From assembly GCF_002277895.1 (NCBI RefSeq), contig NZ_CP023000.1, forward strand, positions 1,364,001-1,428,000: a stretch of 64,000 nt of DNA, written 5' to 3'. Made by a program: the position numbers and the translations under genes. Of the stretch, positions 52,968-61,751 are shown one piece after another. The notes under the pieces are model-generated. The model made no database searches and had not been told where the DNA came from. It was given only the letters and a program-made list of their open reading frames with translations. The DNA is from Rhizobium sp. 11515TR. GTDB lineage: Bacteria; Pseudomonadota; Alphaproteobacteria; Rhizobiales; Rhizobiaceae. Numbering within the stretch: position 1 is the first letter of the stretch; each line of letters begins with the position of its first letter.

Positions 52968-54050
52968 ATGAATGATTTGCTCTCCATACCGTGTGTCCTG
53001 ATGCGGGGCGGCACCTCCAAAGGCCCGTTCTTTCTGGCGTCGGACTTGCCACAGGACCCGGTCGAGCGGGATCAAGTGCTTTTGTCCGTGATGGGCTCGG
53101 GCCATCCGCTTCAGATCGATGGTATCGGAGGGGGAAACCCGGTCACCAGCAAAGTTGCCATCTGCGGACCGGGAACGGTGCCTGGCGCGGATGTAGACTA
53201 TCTGTTCGCGCAGGTTCGCGTCGACAGGCAGATCGTCGATACCTCCCCCAATTGTGGGAACATGCTGGCGGCTGTCGGGCCGTTCGCAATAGAGGCGGGG
53301 CTTGTGCCGGTCGCCGGGGACACCACCCTCGTCAAGATCTTCAACGTCAACACCGGCAAGATGATCGAAGCCGAGGTTCCGACACCGAATGGTGCGGTAG
53401 CCTATCTCGGCGACGCAAGAATTGACGGCGTACCCGGCCAGGCCGCTCCGATCGCGCTCACATTCAAGGATGCGGCGGGTGCGCGAACGGGCCAGCTTTT
53501 TCCAAGCGGCAAATCGATAGAGACAATCGCCGGCATCGATGGGACCTGTATCGATTGCGCGATGCCGATGCTCCTGATCGAGGCGGCCTCGCTTGGTGTG
53601 ACCGGATACGAGAGCGCTGCTGAACTGAACGGCAATCATTCGTTGATCGAGCGGCTGGAAAAACTTCGTATCCTTGCCGGCGAAAAAATGGGAATGGGGG
53701 ATGTCCGCAGTCAAGTCACCCCGAAACCGGTCCTCATCTCTCCCGCCAGACAAGGTGGTGCATTGAACGTTCGCTACTTCATGCCGAATGAATGCCATCC
53801 ATCGCTGGCGACGACCGGCGCTGTCGGGATCGCAACGGCCTGTGTGAGCGAAAACACTGTGGCATCCCGCCTTATCGGCGTTCAAACACCGCCCGTCGTG
53901 CTTTCCATCGAACATCCCAGCGGTCATCTGGACGTGAAGTTGCAGTTGAGGGATGGAAAGCTCGTTGCCGGAATTCTTCGCACAGCACGCAGGCTGTTCG
54001 AGGGCCATGTCTTTGCAAAGCCTGCCAAAACGCTGGTTTGTGCGGCATAA
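52968..54050 (+). CDS. PrpF-domain isomerase (4-oxalomesaconate tautomerase-like)
   Basis: Protein of 360 residues with diaminopimelate-epimerase-like double folds: PCVLMRGGTSKGPFFLASDLP at the start, SKVAICGPG, SPNCGNMLAAVGPFA (catalytic Cys region) and ECHPSLATTGAVGIATA. These are diagnostic of PrpF/GalD proteins, which isomerise tricarboxylates such as oxalomesaconate or aconitate. GCGAG precedes the ATG. Followed after 47 bp by a NitT/TauT-type importer, suggesting uptake and isomerisation of an unsaturated polycarboxylate. Confidence 0.9.
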   Translation: MNDLLSIPCVLMRGGTSKGPFFLASDLPQDPVERDQVLLSVMGSGHPLQIDGIGGGNPVTSKVAICGPGTVPGADVDYLFAQVRVDRQIVDTSPNCGNMLAAVGPFAIEAGLVPVAGDTTLVKIFNVNTGKMIEAEVPTPNGAVAYLGDARIDGVPGQAAPIALTFKDAAGARTGQLFPSGKSIETIAGIDGTCIDCAMPMLLIEAASLGVTGYESAAELNGNHSLIERLEKLRILAGEKMGMGDVRSQVTPKPVLISPARQGGALNVRYFMPNECHPSLATTGAVGIATACVSENTVASRLIGVQTPPVVLSIEHPSGHLDVKLQLRDGKLVAGILRTARRLFEGHVFAKPAKTLVCAA

Positions 54051-54097
54051 TCAATCAACCTATGGCGCCGGGAGGGTGCCAAAATGGAGGAGATCGA

Positions 54098-55099
54098 ATG
54101 AAAAAGCTTATTCTCGCGCTCGCTGCGGCGGCCGTGCTGTCCGGAACGGCTTTCGCGGAACCTGTCCGCATTAGCGTTGGTTCCTACAACCTCAACAACC
54201 TGCCTTTCCCGGTCGCACAGGGGCTGGGTCTTTACGAGAAAGAGGGTCTGGAGGTCACCGTCGAAAATTTCGCGTCGGGGGGCTCGAAGACCTTGCAGGC
54301 GCTGGTTGCCGGCTCGACGGATGTCGCTGTCGGCTTTTACGACCATACGATCCAGATGCAGTCGCAGAACAAGCATGTTGTCGCCTTCGTGGAACTCGGG
54401 CGCAATTCCGGGCTCGTGCTGGCCGGCGGCAAGGACGCGAAATTCGATCCGAAAAATCCGGAGTCCATCAAGGGCGCCAAGATCGGAATCACCGCTCCGG
54501 GCTCCTCCTCGGACTTCTTTATTCGCTACTATCTTCAACGGCATAAGCTTTCCGCGAACGACGTTTCGATCATCGGCGTCGGGTCGGGGGCTGCCGCCGT
54601 TGCAGCTCTTCAGCAGGGCAAGATCGATCTCCTCGTAAATTATGATCCCGCGGCGACGTTCGTGGTCGAGAAGGGCGTCGGAAAGATCTTGATCGATGCC
54701 CGCAACGACGATGGCGCCAAGGAAATCTATGGCGGCATCTATCCGACATCGGTGCTTTACGCCACGCAGGACTATATCTCCAAAAATCCGGAGACCGTTC
54801 AGAAGGTCACCAACGCAACGGTAAAGGCGCTTCAATGGATGAAGACGCACAGCGCCGCTGAGATCGTCGAAAAGCTTCCGCCGGAATTCATTTCGGGCGA
54901 CAAGGAGACGTATATCAAGGCGGTTGAAAACGCGCGTCAGATTTTTTCCACGGACGGGCTGCTCGACGAAAAAGATATCAAGACGCCTCTCGATGTCCTG
55001 ACGTCGTTCAACGACAAGGTCAAGGCTGCCAAGATCGACCTTTCCAAGACCTATACCAACGAATTTGTAGCTAAGGTGCCGGCGACGGCATCGAACTGA
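54098..55099 (+). CDS. NitT/TauT-type ABC importer, substrate-binding protein
   Basis: Periplasmic binding protein of 333 residues with a Sec signal (MKKLILALAAAAVLSGTAFA) and the NMT1/SsuA-type core (LPFPVAQGLGLYEKEGLEVTVENFASGGSKTLQALVAGSTDVAVG). GGAGGAG precedes the ATG at 54098. The family handles sulfonates, nitrate, pyrimidine precursors and aromatic acids. Context with a PrpF enzyme points to a carboxylate. Confidence 0.9.
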   Translation: MKKLILALAAAAVLSGTAFAEPVRISVGSYNLNNLPFPVAQGLGLYEKEGLEVTVENFASGGSKTLQALVAGSTDVAVGFYDHTIQMQSQNKHVVAFVELGRNSGLVLAGGKDAKFDPKNPESIKGAKIGITAPGSSSDFFIRYYLQRHKLSANDVSIIGVGSGAAAVAALQQGKIDLLVNYDPAATFVVEKGVGKILIDARNDDGAKEIYGGIYPTSVLYATQDYISKNPETVQKVTNATVKALQWMKTHSAAEIVEKLPPEFISGDKETYIKAVENARQIFSTDGLLDEKDIKTPLDVLTSFNDKVKAAKIDLSKTYTNEFVAKVPATASN

Positions 55100-55110
55100 G
55101 GGAGGTTAAG

Positions 55111-55944
55111 ATGTCCGTGACAGCCTTAAAGCCGGCAACACAGACACCTCATGCTGCGGCGTCGTCCAAAGCGATGGTGGCAATCGAAAATGTCACTATG
55201 GCCTTTGGCTCCTTCGTCGCGGTCCAGGATGTAAATCTGACGGTGGCTGATGGCGAATTCGTCGCTATTGTGGGGCCGACGGGCTGTGGCAAAAGTACGA
55301 TCCTGAATGCGATCGCAGGCCTTTTGAAGCCGGCAAAGGGCTCGGTCTCGATCGATGGCAGCGTGGTCTCCGGCGTCCAGAATAACATCGGCTATCTATT
55401 TCAGCAGGATGCCCTGCTTCCATGGAAGACCGCGATCGAAAATGTGGAACTGGGACCGATGTTCCAAGGCGTCGGCGCTGGCGAGCGCCGGGAGCGAGCC
55501 CTCAAATGGCTGGCCAAGGTCGGTCTTAAAGGCTTCGAGGACCGCTATCCGCATCAGCTTTCCGGCGGGCAGCGTAAGCGTGTGCAAATGGCGCAGGCGC
55601 TGATAACGGGGCCGAAGGTGATCCTGATGGACGAGCCTTTCTCCGCGCTCGACATTCACACTCGGCATTTGATGCAGAATGAGCTACTTCGCCTATGGCA
55701 GGAAGAGCAGCGGGCTGTGGTTCTGATTACCCATGATCTTGAGGAAGCGATTGCTCTGGGAGATCGTGTTGTGGTTCTGGCCTCAGGTCCCCGGTCGCGC
55801 GTCATCGACAGTTTCCCTGTCGATCTGGAGCGTCCTCGCGATGTCGCGGAGATCAAGCTCGATCCCCGCTTTACTGAACTCTATCGCAATATCTGGGCTT
55901 CCCTGCGCGGTGAAGTGGAGAAAAGCTATGAACGCCATGACTGA
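55111..55944 (+). CDS. NitT/TauT-type ABC ATPase
   Basis: ATPase of 277 residues: Walker A GPTGCGKST, Q-loop YLFQQDALLPWKT, signature LSGGQRKRVQMAQAL, Walker B VILMDEPFSALD and H-loop LITHDLEEA. These match SsuB/TauB proteins. It lies 11 bp after the binding-protein gene and overlaps the permease gene by 17 bp. Confidence 0.93.
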   Translation: MSVTALKPATQTPHAAASSKAMVAIENVTMAFGSFVAVQDVNLTVADGEFVAIVGPTGCGKSTILNAIAGLLKPAKGSVSIDGSVVSGVQNNIGYLFQQDALLPWKTAIENVELGPMFQGVGAGERRERALKWLAKVGLKGFEDRYPHQLSGGQRKRVQMAQALITGPKVILMDEPFSALDIHTRHLMQNELLRLWQEEQRAVVLITHDLEEAIALGDRVVVLASGPRSRVIDSFPVDLERPRDVAEIKLDPRFTELYRNIWASLRGEVEKSYERHD

Positions 55945-56701
55945 GAGACTTACCCAACTGGCATTGCTGCTGGTCATTGTCGGCGGTTGGGAGATCGGCG
56001 TGAACCTGGGCGTGATCGACGTCTTCTTCTTTCCTTCGCCTGTCGACATTCTGAAGCAGGTATTCACATGGGTCACCGATCCGGGCTTCTTCAAGCATGT
56101 GACCATCACCCTGACGGAAACGGTGCTCGGCTACGTCATTGGCACGGCTCTCGGCGTTGCCGCAGGGGTATGGCTCGGACTGTCGCGCTCGGCTGCCCGG
56201 ATCCTCGATCCGTTCATCAAAGGCCTGAACGCCATTCCGCGTGTGGTCCTTGCCCCTATCTTTGTCCTTTGGCTCGGTTTGGGCTTGTGGTCCAAGGTGG
56301 CCCTTGCCGTCACGCTCGTGTTCTTCGTAACCTTTTTCAACGCGATGCAGGGCGTGCGTGAAGTCAATCCCGTCGTGCTGTCGAATGCCCGCATTCTCGG
56401 CGCGAAGAAGTCCGAACTGCTGCGCCACGTCTATTTCCCGGCTGCGGCGAGCTGGATCCTGTCTTCGCTTCGAACATCCGTCGGTTTTGCGGTCGTTGGC
56501 GCCATCATCGGTGAATATCTGGGTGCGTCGGCCGGTCTGGGATACCTCATCGCGCAGGCGGAAGGTAACTTCGACGCCGTCGGCGTCTTCGCGGGGATCT
56601 TCATCCTGGCGGTGTTCGTCCTGTTGATCGATCTCGTCCTGGATTTCGTCGAGGGCCGCCTGATCAAGTGGCGTCCGCGTGCGGCGGAACGTACCACCTG
56701 A
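55928..56701 (+). CDS. NitT/TauT-type ABC permease
   Basis: Permease of 257 residues with about six membrane spans, FFFPSPVDILKQVF and LNAIPRVVLAPIFVLWLGLG, and the EAA-type loop (ARILGAKKSELLRHVYFPAAASWI) of SsuC/TauC. It completes the importer. The ATG at 55928 lies within the ATPase coding sequence, a sign of translational coupling. Confidence 0.92.
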   Translation: MNAMTERLTQLALLLVIVGGWEIGVNLGVIDVFFFPSPVDILKQVFTWVTDPGFFKHVTITLTETVLGYVIGTALGVAAGVWLGLSRSAARILDPFIKGLNAIPRVVLAPIFVLWLGLGLWSKVALAVTLVFFVTFFNAMQGVREVNPVVLSNARILGAKKSELLRHVYFPAAASWILSSLRTSVGFAVVGAIIGEYLGASAGLGYLIAQAEGNFDAVGVFAGIFILAVFVLLIDLVLDFVEGRLIKWRPRAAERTT

Positions 56702-56863
56702 TTGCGCTTCGGTTGCCGAAAGCTCTCGTCGCAAGACAGGGCTTTCGCAGCTCGCCAGCTTTTCGATTTCACAATCGTTCGGCGGCGAAAACCACGTCAA
56801 CACCAATGGCGCTGCCGGGTGTTCGTCTATCACCGATGCTGAACCACAGGCGTTGACCGTTGC

Positions 56864-58105
56864 TCATCGGGCCAAAGAAAGGACGGTCTCAAGCAGTACC
56901 TTTGCGCCTGTCTCGATGTTTTCCGAGGTGACAAATTCAGCCTCGTTATGACTGATGCCATCTCGGCACGGAACAAAGATCATCGCTGTCGGTGCAACAC
57001 GGCTGATGAAAAGTGCATCATGGAAGGCGCCGGAAACCAATTTCATGTTTGGAACACCAAGCCTTTCGCAAGCCTTGCCGATCACATCGACGATTGACGT
57101 GTCGAATTGTCCGGGTGCCAAGTCGAAGCGTTTTTTGATGAGCACATCGACCATATGGCGCTTGGCCGACGCGCGGCATTCCGCGTCGATTTGGGCTTCT
57201 ATGGAAGAAAGCACGTCTTCCTGCGGATGGCGGATGTCGATGGTGAATGTGACACTGCTCGGAATGACGTTGACGGAACTGGGTTCGACGCTCATTCGAC
57301 CAACGGTCAGCCGCGCCATCGGATCGGCCGGCATGACGACGAGTTGCAGTTGCGCAATCGCCGCGACGGCGGCCGCCATGGGATCTTTGCGGAATTCCAG
57401 CGGAGTCGTGCCAGCATGGGCCGCCTCGCCCCTAAAGGAAACTTCGAGCCACCTCGTTCCCTGTACGCCCGTGACGAGGCCGATCGGGATGCCCGCGCGT
57501 TCAAGCACGGGTCCCTGCTCGATATGCACCTCAACGAAGGCAGACACGGCATGGCCGACCGGCTGCATCTTGGCTTCCGGCAGTGCCTTCAATGTCGCCG
57601 CCAATTCATCGTCAAGCCTTGCCCCGTCGGTGCCGCGCATATCCTGCCACCCAGCCATTTCGCCCGCGCCAACAAAGGTCATGGATCCCATGCAGCCGGG
57701 AGAGAAGCGGCTACCTTCCTCGTTGGTCCAAGACACAACTTCGAGGGATCGTTCCGTAACGACTCCGGCATCCTCAAGGGCTTCCAGTACCTCGAAGGCA
57801 GACAGCGTCCCGAGAGCGCCATCGAACCTGCCTCCCGTGGGCTGACTGTCAAGATGGCTACCGATCAGGACTGGCGCAGCCGAGGGATTGCATCCTTCAC
57901 GTCGGATGAAAAGGTTGGCTATCGCATCCTGGTGGACGCTGAATCCGCGGGCAATGGCCAGGTCAGCAAGCAGGCGCCGGGCCGCCCTATCCTCGATGCT
58001 CAACGCTTGACGGTTCACCCCACCCGCTGGCGTTGCTCCTATCGTTGCAAAATCGACAATGCGCTGCTGCAGACGCTGCGCATTGATCTTTGGGTATGAC
58101 GTCAT
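56864..58105 (-). CDS. M20-family amidase/hydantoinase-type hydrolase
   Basis: Zinc hydrolase of 413 residues of the N-carbamoyl-amino acid hydrolase, beta-ureidopropionase and allantoate amidohydrolase group: GSHLDSQPTGGRFDGALG, SWTNEEGSRF, HIEQGPVLE and the C-terminal GISHNEAEFV supply metal and substrate ligands. The ATG at 58105 overlaps the BtpA-type gene by 4 bp. Last gene of the sugar-type operon. It would cleave a C-N amide or carbamoyl bond of the imported compound. Confidence 0.88.
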   Translation of the reverse strand: MTSYPKINAQRLQQRIVDFATIGATPAGGVNRQALSIEDRAARRLLADLAIARGFSVHQDAIANLFIRREGCNPSAAPVLIGSHLDSQPTGGRFDGALGTLSAFEVLEALEDAGVVTERSLEVVSWTNEEGSRFSPGCMGSMTFVGAGEMAGWQDMRGTDGARLDDELAATLKALPEAKMQPVGHAVSAFVEVHIEQGPVLERAGIPIGLVTGVQGTRWLEVSFRGEAAHAGTTPLEFRKDPMAAAVAAIAQLQLVVMPADPMARLTVGRMSVEPSSVNVIPSSVTFTIDIRHPQEDVLSSIEAQIDAECRASAKRHMVDVLIKKRFDLAPGQFDTSIVDVIGKACERLGVPNMKLVSGAFHDALFISRVAPTAMIFVPCRDGISHNEAEFVTSENIETGAKVLLETVLSLAR

Positions 58106-58944
58106 CGGTGGATGCCCGTCACGAAGTCTTTTACCCGTTGCGGATCGACTGCGTTCCACCAGACGCCGTCATACTTCAACGAGCTTGCAACGATCACGCC
58201 ATCGGCTACCGACAGAATGTCGTTACCATTTTCCGGCGTCACACCGCTGCCGACGAGGGTCGGCAGGCCCGCCGCCTGCTTGATCATTCCGATGTAATCG
58301 AGATCGGCTGCATGTCCTGTCCTTTGCCCTGTGGCGATAATGGCATCCGCGTCAAAGAACACGAGATCCTTCACCTGTTCCTCGACTGGTCGGTCCGCAA
58401 CGATGGCATGCGCTCCATGTTTGACATGGGCGTCGGCGAAGATGCGGATGCCATGGGCATTGAGCCTTGCGCGATAGCGCATTGCGCGGGCAGCTTCTCC
58501 CTCGATGAAGCCTTCATTGGCGACATAGGCGTTCGCCCATTGATTGACGCGCACGAAGCCCGCACCTGCCGCACTGGCGATTGCAAGCGCCGGAATGGCG
58601 GCATTCGCAAGAACATTGATGCCGATTGGACCGCCGAGTTCACGGCGGATGCGATCGGAGATGACGGCCATATAGGCCGAGGTTTCGGGGCCGATATCAT
58701 CGGGCTTGGAAAAGGGAATGTCGCCGTGATTTTCGATAATCACGGCATCGCAGCCGCCTGCAAGGTAGGCGCGGGCATCGTCAAGTCCGCGCTGGTAGAC
58801 GGTCTCGATCTCCCCGCCGGAGTAGCGCGGTGCACCGGGAAGCGGCGCCAGATGAACGACGCCGATGATCGCCTTGTCGCGCCCGAAAAGATCGATGAGC
58901 GCGTTGCCAGCTATCTGCCCGATGGGTTTCATTGTCCCACTCAT
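58102..58944 (-). CDS. BtpA/SgcQ-family protein
   Basis: TIM-barrel protein of 280 residues. IGVVHLAPLPGAPRYSG, the segment DAVIIENHGDIPF and GFVRVNQWANAYV are characteristic of the BtpA family (named for photosystem I biogenesis in cyanobacteria, but widespread in heterotrophs with sugar-kinase genes). Its biochemical reaction is not established as far as I know. It overlaps both neighbours by 4 bp, so it is part of the catabolic operon rather than photosynthesis. Confidence 0.88.
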   Translation of the reverse strand: MSGTMKPIGQIAGNALIDLFGRDKAIIGVVHLAPLPGAPRYSGGEIETVYQRGLDDARAYLAGGCDAVIIENHGDIPFSKPDDIGPETSAYMAVISDRIRRELGGPIGINVLANAAIPALAIASAAGAGFVRVNQWANAYVANEGFIEGEAARAMRYRARLNAHGIRIFADAHVKHGAHAIVADRPVEEQVKDLVFFDADAIIATGQRTGHAADLDYIGMIKQAAGLPTLVGSGVTPENGNDILSVADGVIVASSLKYDGVWWNAVDPQRVKDFVTGIHR

Positions 58945-59855
58945 GTGTTTTCCAGTTCTGATCTCTTGATGATGTCCGAAATTTCCACCCGCGAGGGATA
59001 GGAGGCGAGCGTTCCAGGACGACCGACGGAGATGCCGGCGGCCTTGGTTGCCACTTTCGCAGCTGCAGTCAGGGTTTTTCCTTGTGCGAGCAGGCCGACG
59101 AGGACGCCCGCAAAGCAGTCACCGGCACCGCTGGTATCAACCACCGCACTCTTGGGCGCCGCGAGGATAACAGGCGCATGATCCGCCCGATCCCATATGA
59201 GGCTGCCTTGGCTTCCAAGCGTCACGACGACGCTTCTAGCTCCGTTGCCGAAAAGCACATTTGCCGCTGCCGTTGGGCTTTCCATGCCCGTCAGGGCCGC
59301 GGCTTCGCCTTGATTGACGATGACGAGATCCACATTGGCAATATCCTCGACCGTCACGTCCGACAACGGACTGGCATTGAGCACCGTCCTCAGACCTGAC
59401 CTTCCGGCAAGTTCCAGACAGCTGGCGGTGATCTCCCTGGACAGGTTGCCCTGCATCAGAAGGATGTCGCCCTTGCTCCAGGTTCGCGTCAGGGCCGATT
59501 GCCGGATCGGATCGAAGGCTCGCGCGCAGGCGACGGCGCTGACGATGGCGTTTTCGCCGCCTTCTTCCAACAGGATCGTCGAACGGTCGGTGGAAAGAGG
59601 CAGGCGGATCATTCGATCGACCTCGAGGTCGCTCTTCAACGTCTCACTCACGCCATCCGCCATGTCGTCGTTGCCAAGCGCGCTCCAGAAGCACACCGCT
59701 GCCCCGCTTCGCGCCGCCGCCACCGCTTGATTGGCACCCTTGCCTCCTACGCCATCAACTGTCGAGGTCGCGTTGAGCGTTTCCCCCGGACGCGGCAGGC
59801 GCGGAAGGCGGAAGCTCGTATCGACGCAGACATTGCCGACGACATGGAGGCGCAT
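58941..59855 (-). CDS. PfkB-family sugar/nucleoside kinase (ribokinase-like)
   Basis: Kinase of 304 residues with the two PfkB signatures: GVGGKGANQAVAAARSGA near the N-terminus and DTSGAGDCFAGVLVG near the C-terminus (anion hole and catalytic Asp). Ribokinase-like length. It would phosphorylate a ribose-like sugar or nucleoside released or imported by this operon. Coupled to the BtpA-type gene by a 4-bp overlap. Confidence 0.9.
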   Translation of the reverse strand: MRLHVVGNVCVDTSFRLPRLPRPGETLNATSTVDGVGGKGANQAVAAARSGAAVCFWSALGNDDMADGVSETLKSDLEVDRMIRLPLSTDRSTILLEEGGENAIVSAVACARAFDPIRQSALTRTWSKGDILLMQGNLSREITASCLELAGRSGLRTVLNASPLSDVTVEDIANVDLVIVNQGEAAALTGMESPTAAANVLFGNGARSVVVTLGSQGSLIWDRADHAPVILAAPKSAVVDTSGAGDCFAGVLVGLLAQGKTLTAAAKVATKAAGISVGRPGTLASYPSRVEISDIIKRSELENT

Positions 59856-59860
59856 GGGCG

Positions 59861-60631
59861 TCAGTCCTTGAGCGTTGCCCAGGCCAGCATCTGCTCGAAG
59901 AGCGTCTTGTAGCCGTTCCAGGCAATGAACTCCGGCGGCAGCCAGTGTGGACCGACATCCGAGGTCCAGACGAGTGTTCTGCCGGCGCCATAGGTGCCGG
60001 TTACCAAAAGTGGCTGCGAACCATATTCGCCTGAAACCGTCGCAAGCACGTCAGCTCCTGGCTTCACCTTCACCTCGTTGAAGCCGAGAAGATAGGGCCA
60101 ATCTTTTCCGAGGCCCTTGAGAACCGGGTGGGTGTCATTGCCCGTCACAACGGGCGAAAACCCCTCGGGAACTTCAACGCGGTCATCGAAGGCAAGGCAG
60201 GTTACCGGCAGCACCTCCTCCACCGGTGTTTTATGATAGCGCGCGCCGCCATTGATGCCCTGGAAGCTGTAATAGCCGCCGAACATCAGCAGCGCGCCGC
60301 CATTTGTAACGTAATCGCGCAGCAGCTTCAGCCGGTTCGGGGTCCTCTTGGAATGAATCCAGGTATCAGGATGCAACAGCAGCGTGTTTGCGCCGATATC
60401 GGACAGAACGATCGCGTCATATTCCGCGAGTGCTTCGGTCGTCAGCGGAAAATCGCGCTGCGCCTCATGGGCCGGCATGAAGGTGACGTCAAATGCACTA
60501 TCCTTCAATGCCTTCAGCAATTCGTCGGCACCGGTGTGATAGGTCACCGTCGGAAACTGATCGAAACCTTTGATGTGGGTAGCGGTTGAAACCCATGATT
60601 CACCCGCGAGAAGAACCTTTTTCTTGCTCAT
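59861..60631 (-). CDS. GATase1-like protein, nucleophile absent
   Basis: Protein of 256 residues with the class I glutamine-amidotransferase-like Rossmann fold (KVLLAGESW, YDAIVLSDIGANTLLL, GGALLMFGGYYSFQG). The elbow that carries Cys in true amidotransferases holds Tyr, so glutaminase activity is not expected; ThuA-like sugar-related roles are possible. Five bp separate it from the kinase gene. The function in the pathway is unknown. Confidence 0.78.
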   Translation of the reverse strand: MSKKKVLLAGESWVSTATHIKGFDQFPTVTYHTGADELLKALKDSAFDVTFMPAHEAQRDFPLTTEALAEYDAIVLSDIGANTLLLHPDTWIHSKRTPNRLKLLRDYVTNGGALLMFGGYYSFQGINGGARYHKTPVEEVLPVTCLAFDDRVEVPEGFSPVVTGNDTHPVLKGLGKDWPYLLGFNEVKVKPGADVLATVSGEYGSQPLLVTGTYGAGRTLVWTSDVGPHWLPPEFIAWNGYKTLFEQMLAWATLKD

Positions 60632-60657
60632 GTCTGCTCCTTGAATGCACTCGACCT

Positions 60658-61749
60658 TCAGGCCGAGGCGGAAAATACCGATTGGGGATTGGTGATCAGC
60701 ATTTGGTCGATTGCCTGCTGGTCGACACCGTGACGCTTCAGTCGCGGCAGGAAATGCTTGAGAATATAGCCATAGCCGAAGCCGCCATAGCGGGTCAGCA
60801 TGATCTTGAGAAAGACGTCCTGAGACAGAAGTAGCCGATCGGCAAAGCCCAGGTCTATGAGCGCCCTGATCGCCCTGGCGTTTTCCTCGTCCGATGGCGA
60901 TTGAACATCCTGATCGGCGTAATAATAATCCATGCCGATCATGTCATATTCCAGGAAGGCACCGCGTTCCGCGAGGCTCTTTTGATATTGAAGATCATTA
61001 TGGCTGGGATTCATGTGGCAGAGCACAGTGTGACGCAGGTCCGCACCTTCGTCCTCGACCGCATCAAGGACGCGATGGGCAAGGCGCTCCCATCCCGGCA
61101 AATGGATGGATAGAGGCAGGCCAGTCAGCCGCGAGGCTCGCGCCGACGCCCTGAGGGACTTTTGTTCCTCTGCCGTAAAGTCCTTGCTGACGCCGACCTC
61201 GCCAATGATGCCTGCCATGATGTCTGGCTGGGTTTCTCCACCGCCGACGTCATTGACGATGAAGGCGGTGACCTCGTCCAGATCCATGCCCTTCAGCCAC
61301 TCCGGATGCGTATGCTCCAGATAGAAGCCGGTCCCCATGATGATCTTCAGACCGGACATGCGGGCGATGCGGGCCAATTGTTCGGCATCGCGCCCTATGC
61401 CAAAGTTGGTGGTTTCAACCACCGTATGGCCGCCAAGCTTCTGGAAGCGGGAAAGTTCGGCTAGGGCCAGATCCCGATCATCCAGCGAGACGTTGTCGCG
61501 GTTCATATAGGGGTTCATCCGCAGCTCGCCGATGATCTCTATTCCAACCGGCTGTTCGGCGATCGCCTTTTCGTCTGGATGGCAAGGGCACTTCCATGAG
61601 GTCGCTCCGTCAAGGAAGATGTGCTCATGCATGAGCGTCACGCCCATGTCCGCGACCGGAATGGGACCGAGCACGGTCATTGCGCATCCGGTATGGACGC
61701 CGATGGCATGGTGCGTTCTGGCCCCCTCGGCAAAGAGATGATCCATCAT
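60658..61749 (-). CDS. Phosphotriesterase-family metallohydrolase
   Basis: TIM-barrel hydrolase of 363 residues. Metal ligands: H41 and H43 (MHEHIFLDG), His in SIHLPGWER, His in VLCHMNPSH and Asp in LLLSQDVF. Where phosphotriesterase has a carboxylated Lys, this protein has Glu (IIGEVG), as in E. coli PHP-type homologues, so lactonase or sugar-phosphate-ester activity is more likely than organophosphate hydrolysis. It starts 2 bp after the permease; ATG 61680 is an alternative start. Confidence 0.88.
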   Translation of the reverse strand: MMDHLFAEGARTHHAIGVHTGCAMTVLGPIPVADMGVTLMHEHIFLDGATSWKCPCHPDEKAIAEQPVGIEIIGELRMNPYMNRDNVSLDDRDLALAELSRFQKLGGHTVVETTNFGIGRDAEQLARIARMSGLKIIMGTGFYLEHTHPEWLKGMDLDEVTAFIVNDVGGGETQPDIMAGIIGEVGVSKDFTAEEQKSLRASARASRLTGLPLSIHLPGWERLAHRVLDAVEDEGADLRHTVLCHMNPSHNDLQYQKSLAERGAFLEYDMIGMDYYYADQDVQSPSDEENARAIRALIDLGFADRLLLSQDVFLKIMLTRYGGFGYGYILKHFLPRLKRHGVDQQAIDQMLITNPQSVFSASA

Positions 61750-61751
61750 GC

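Noticed and set aside
52947..54008. 353-codon open frame on the minus strand
   Set aside because: Antisense shadow of the PrpF-type gene.
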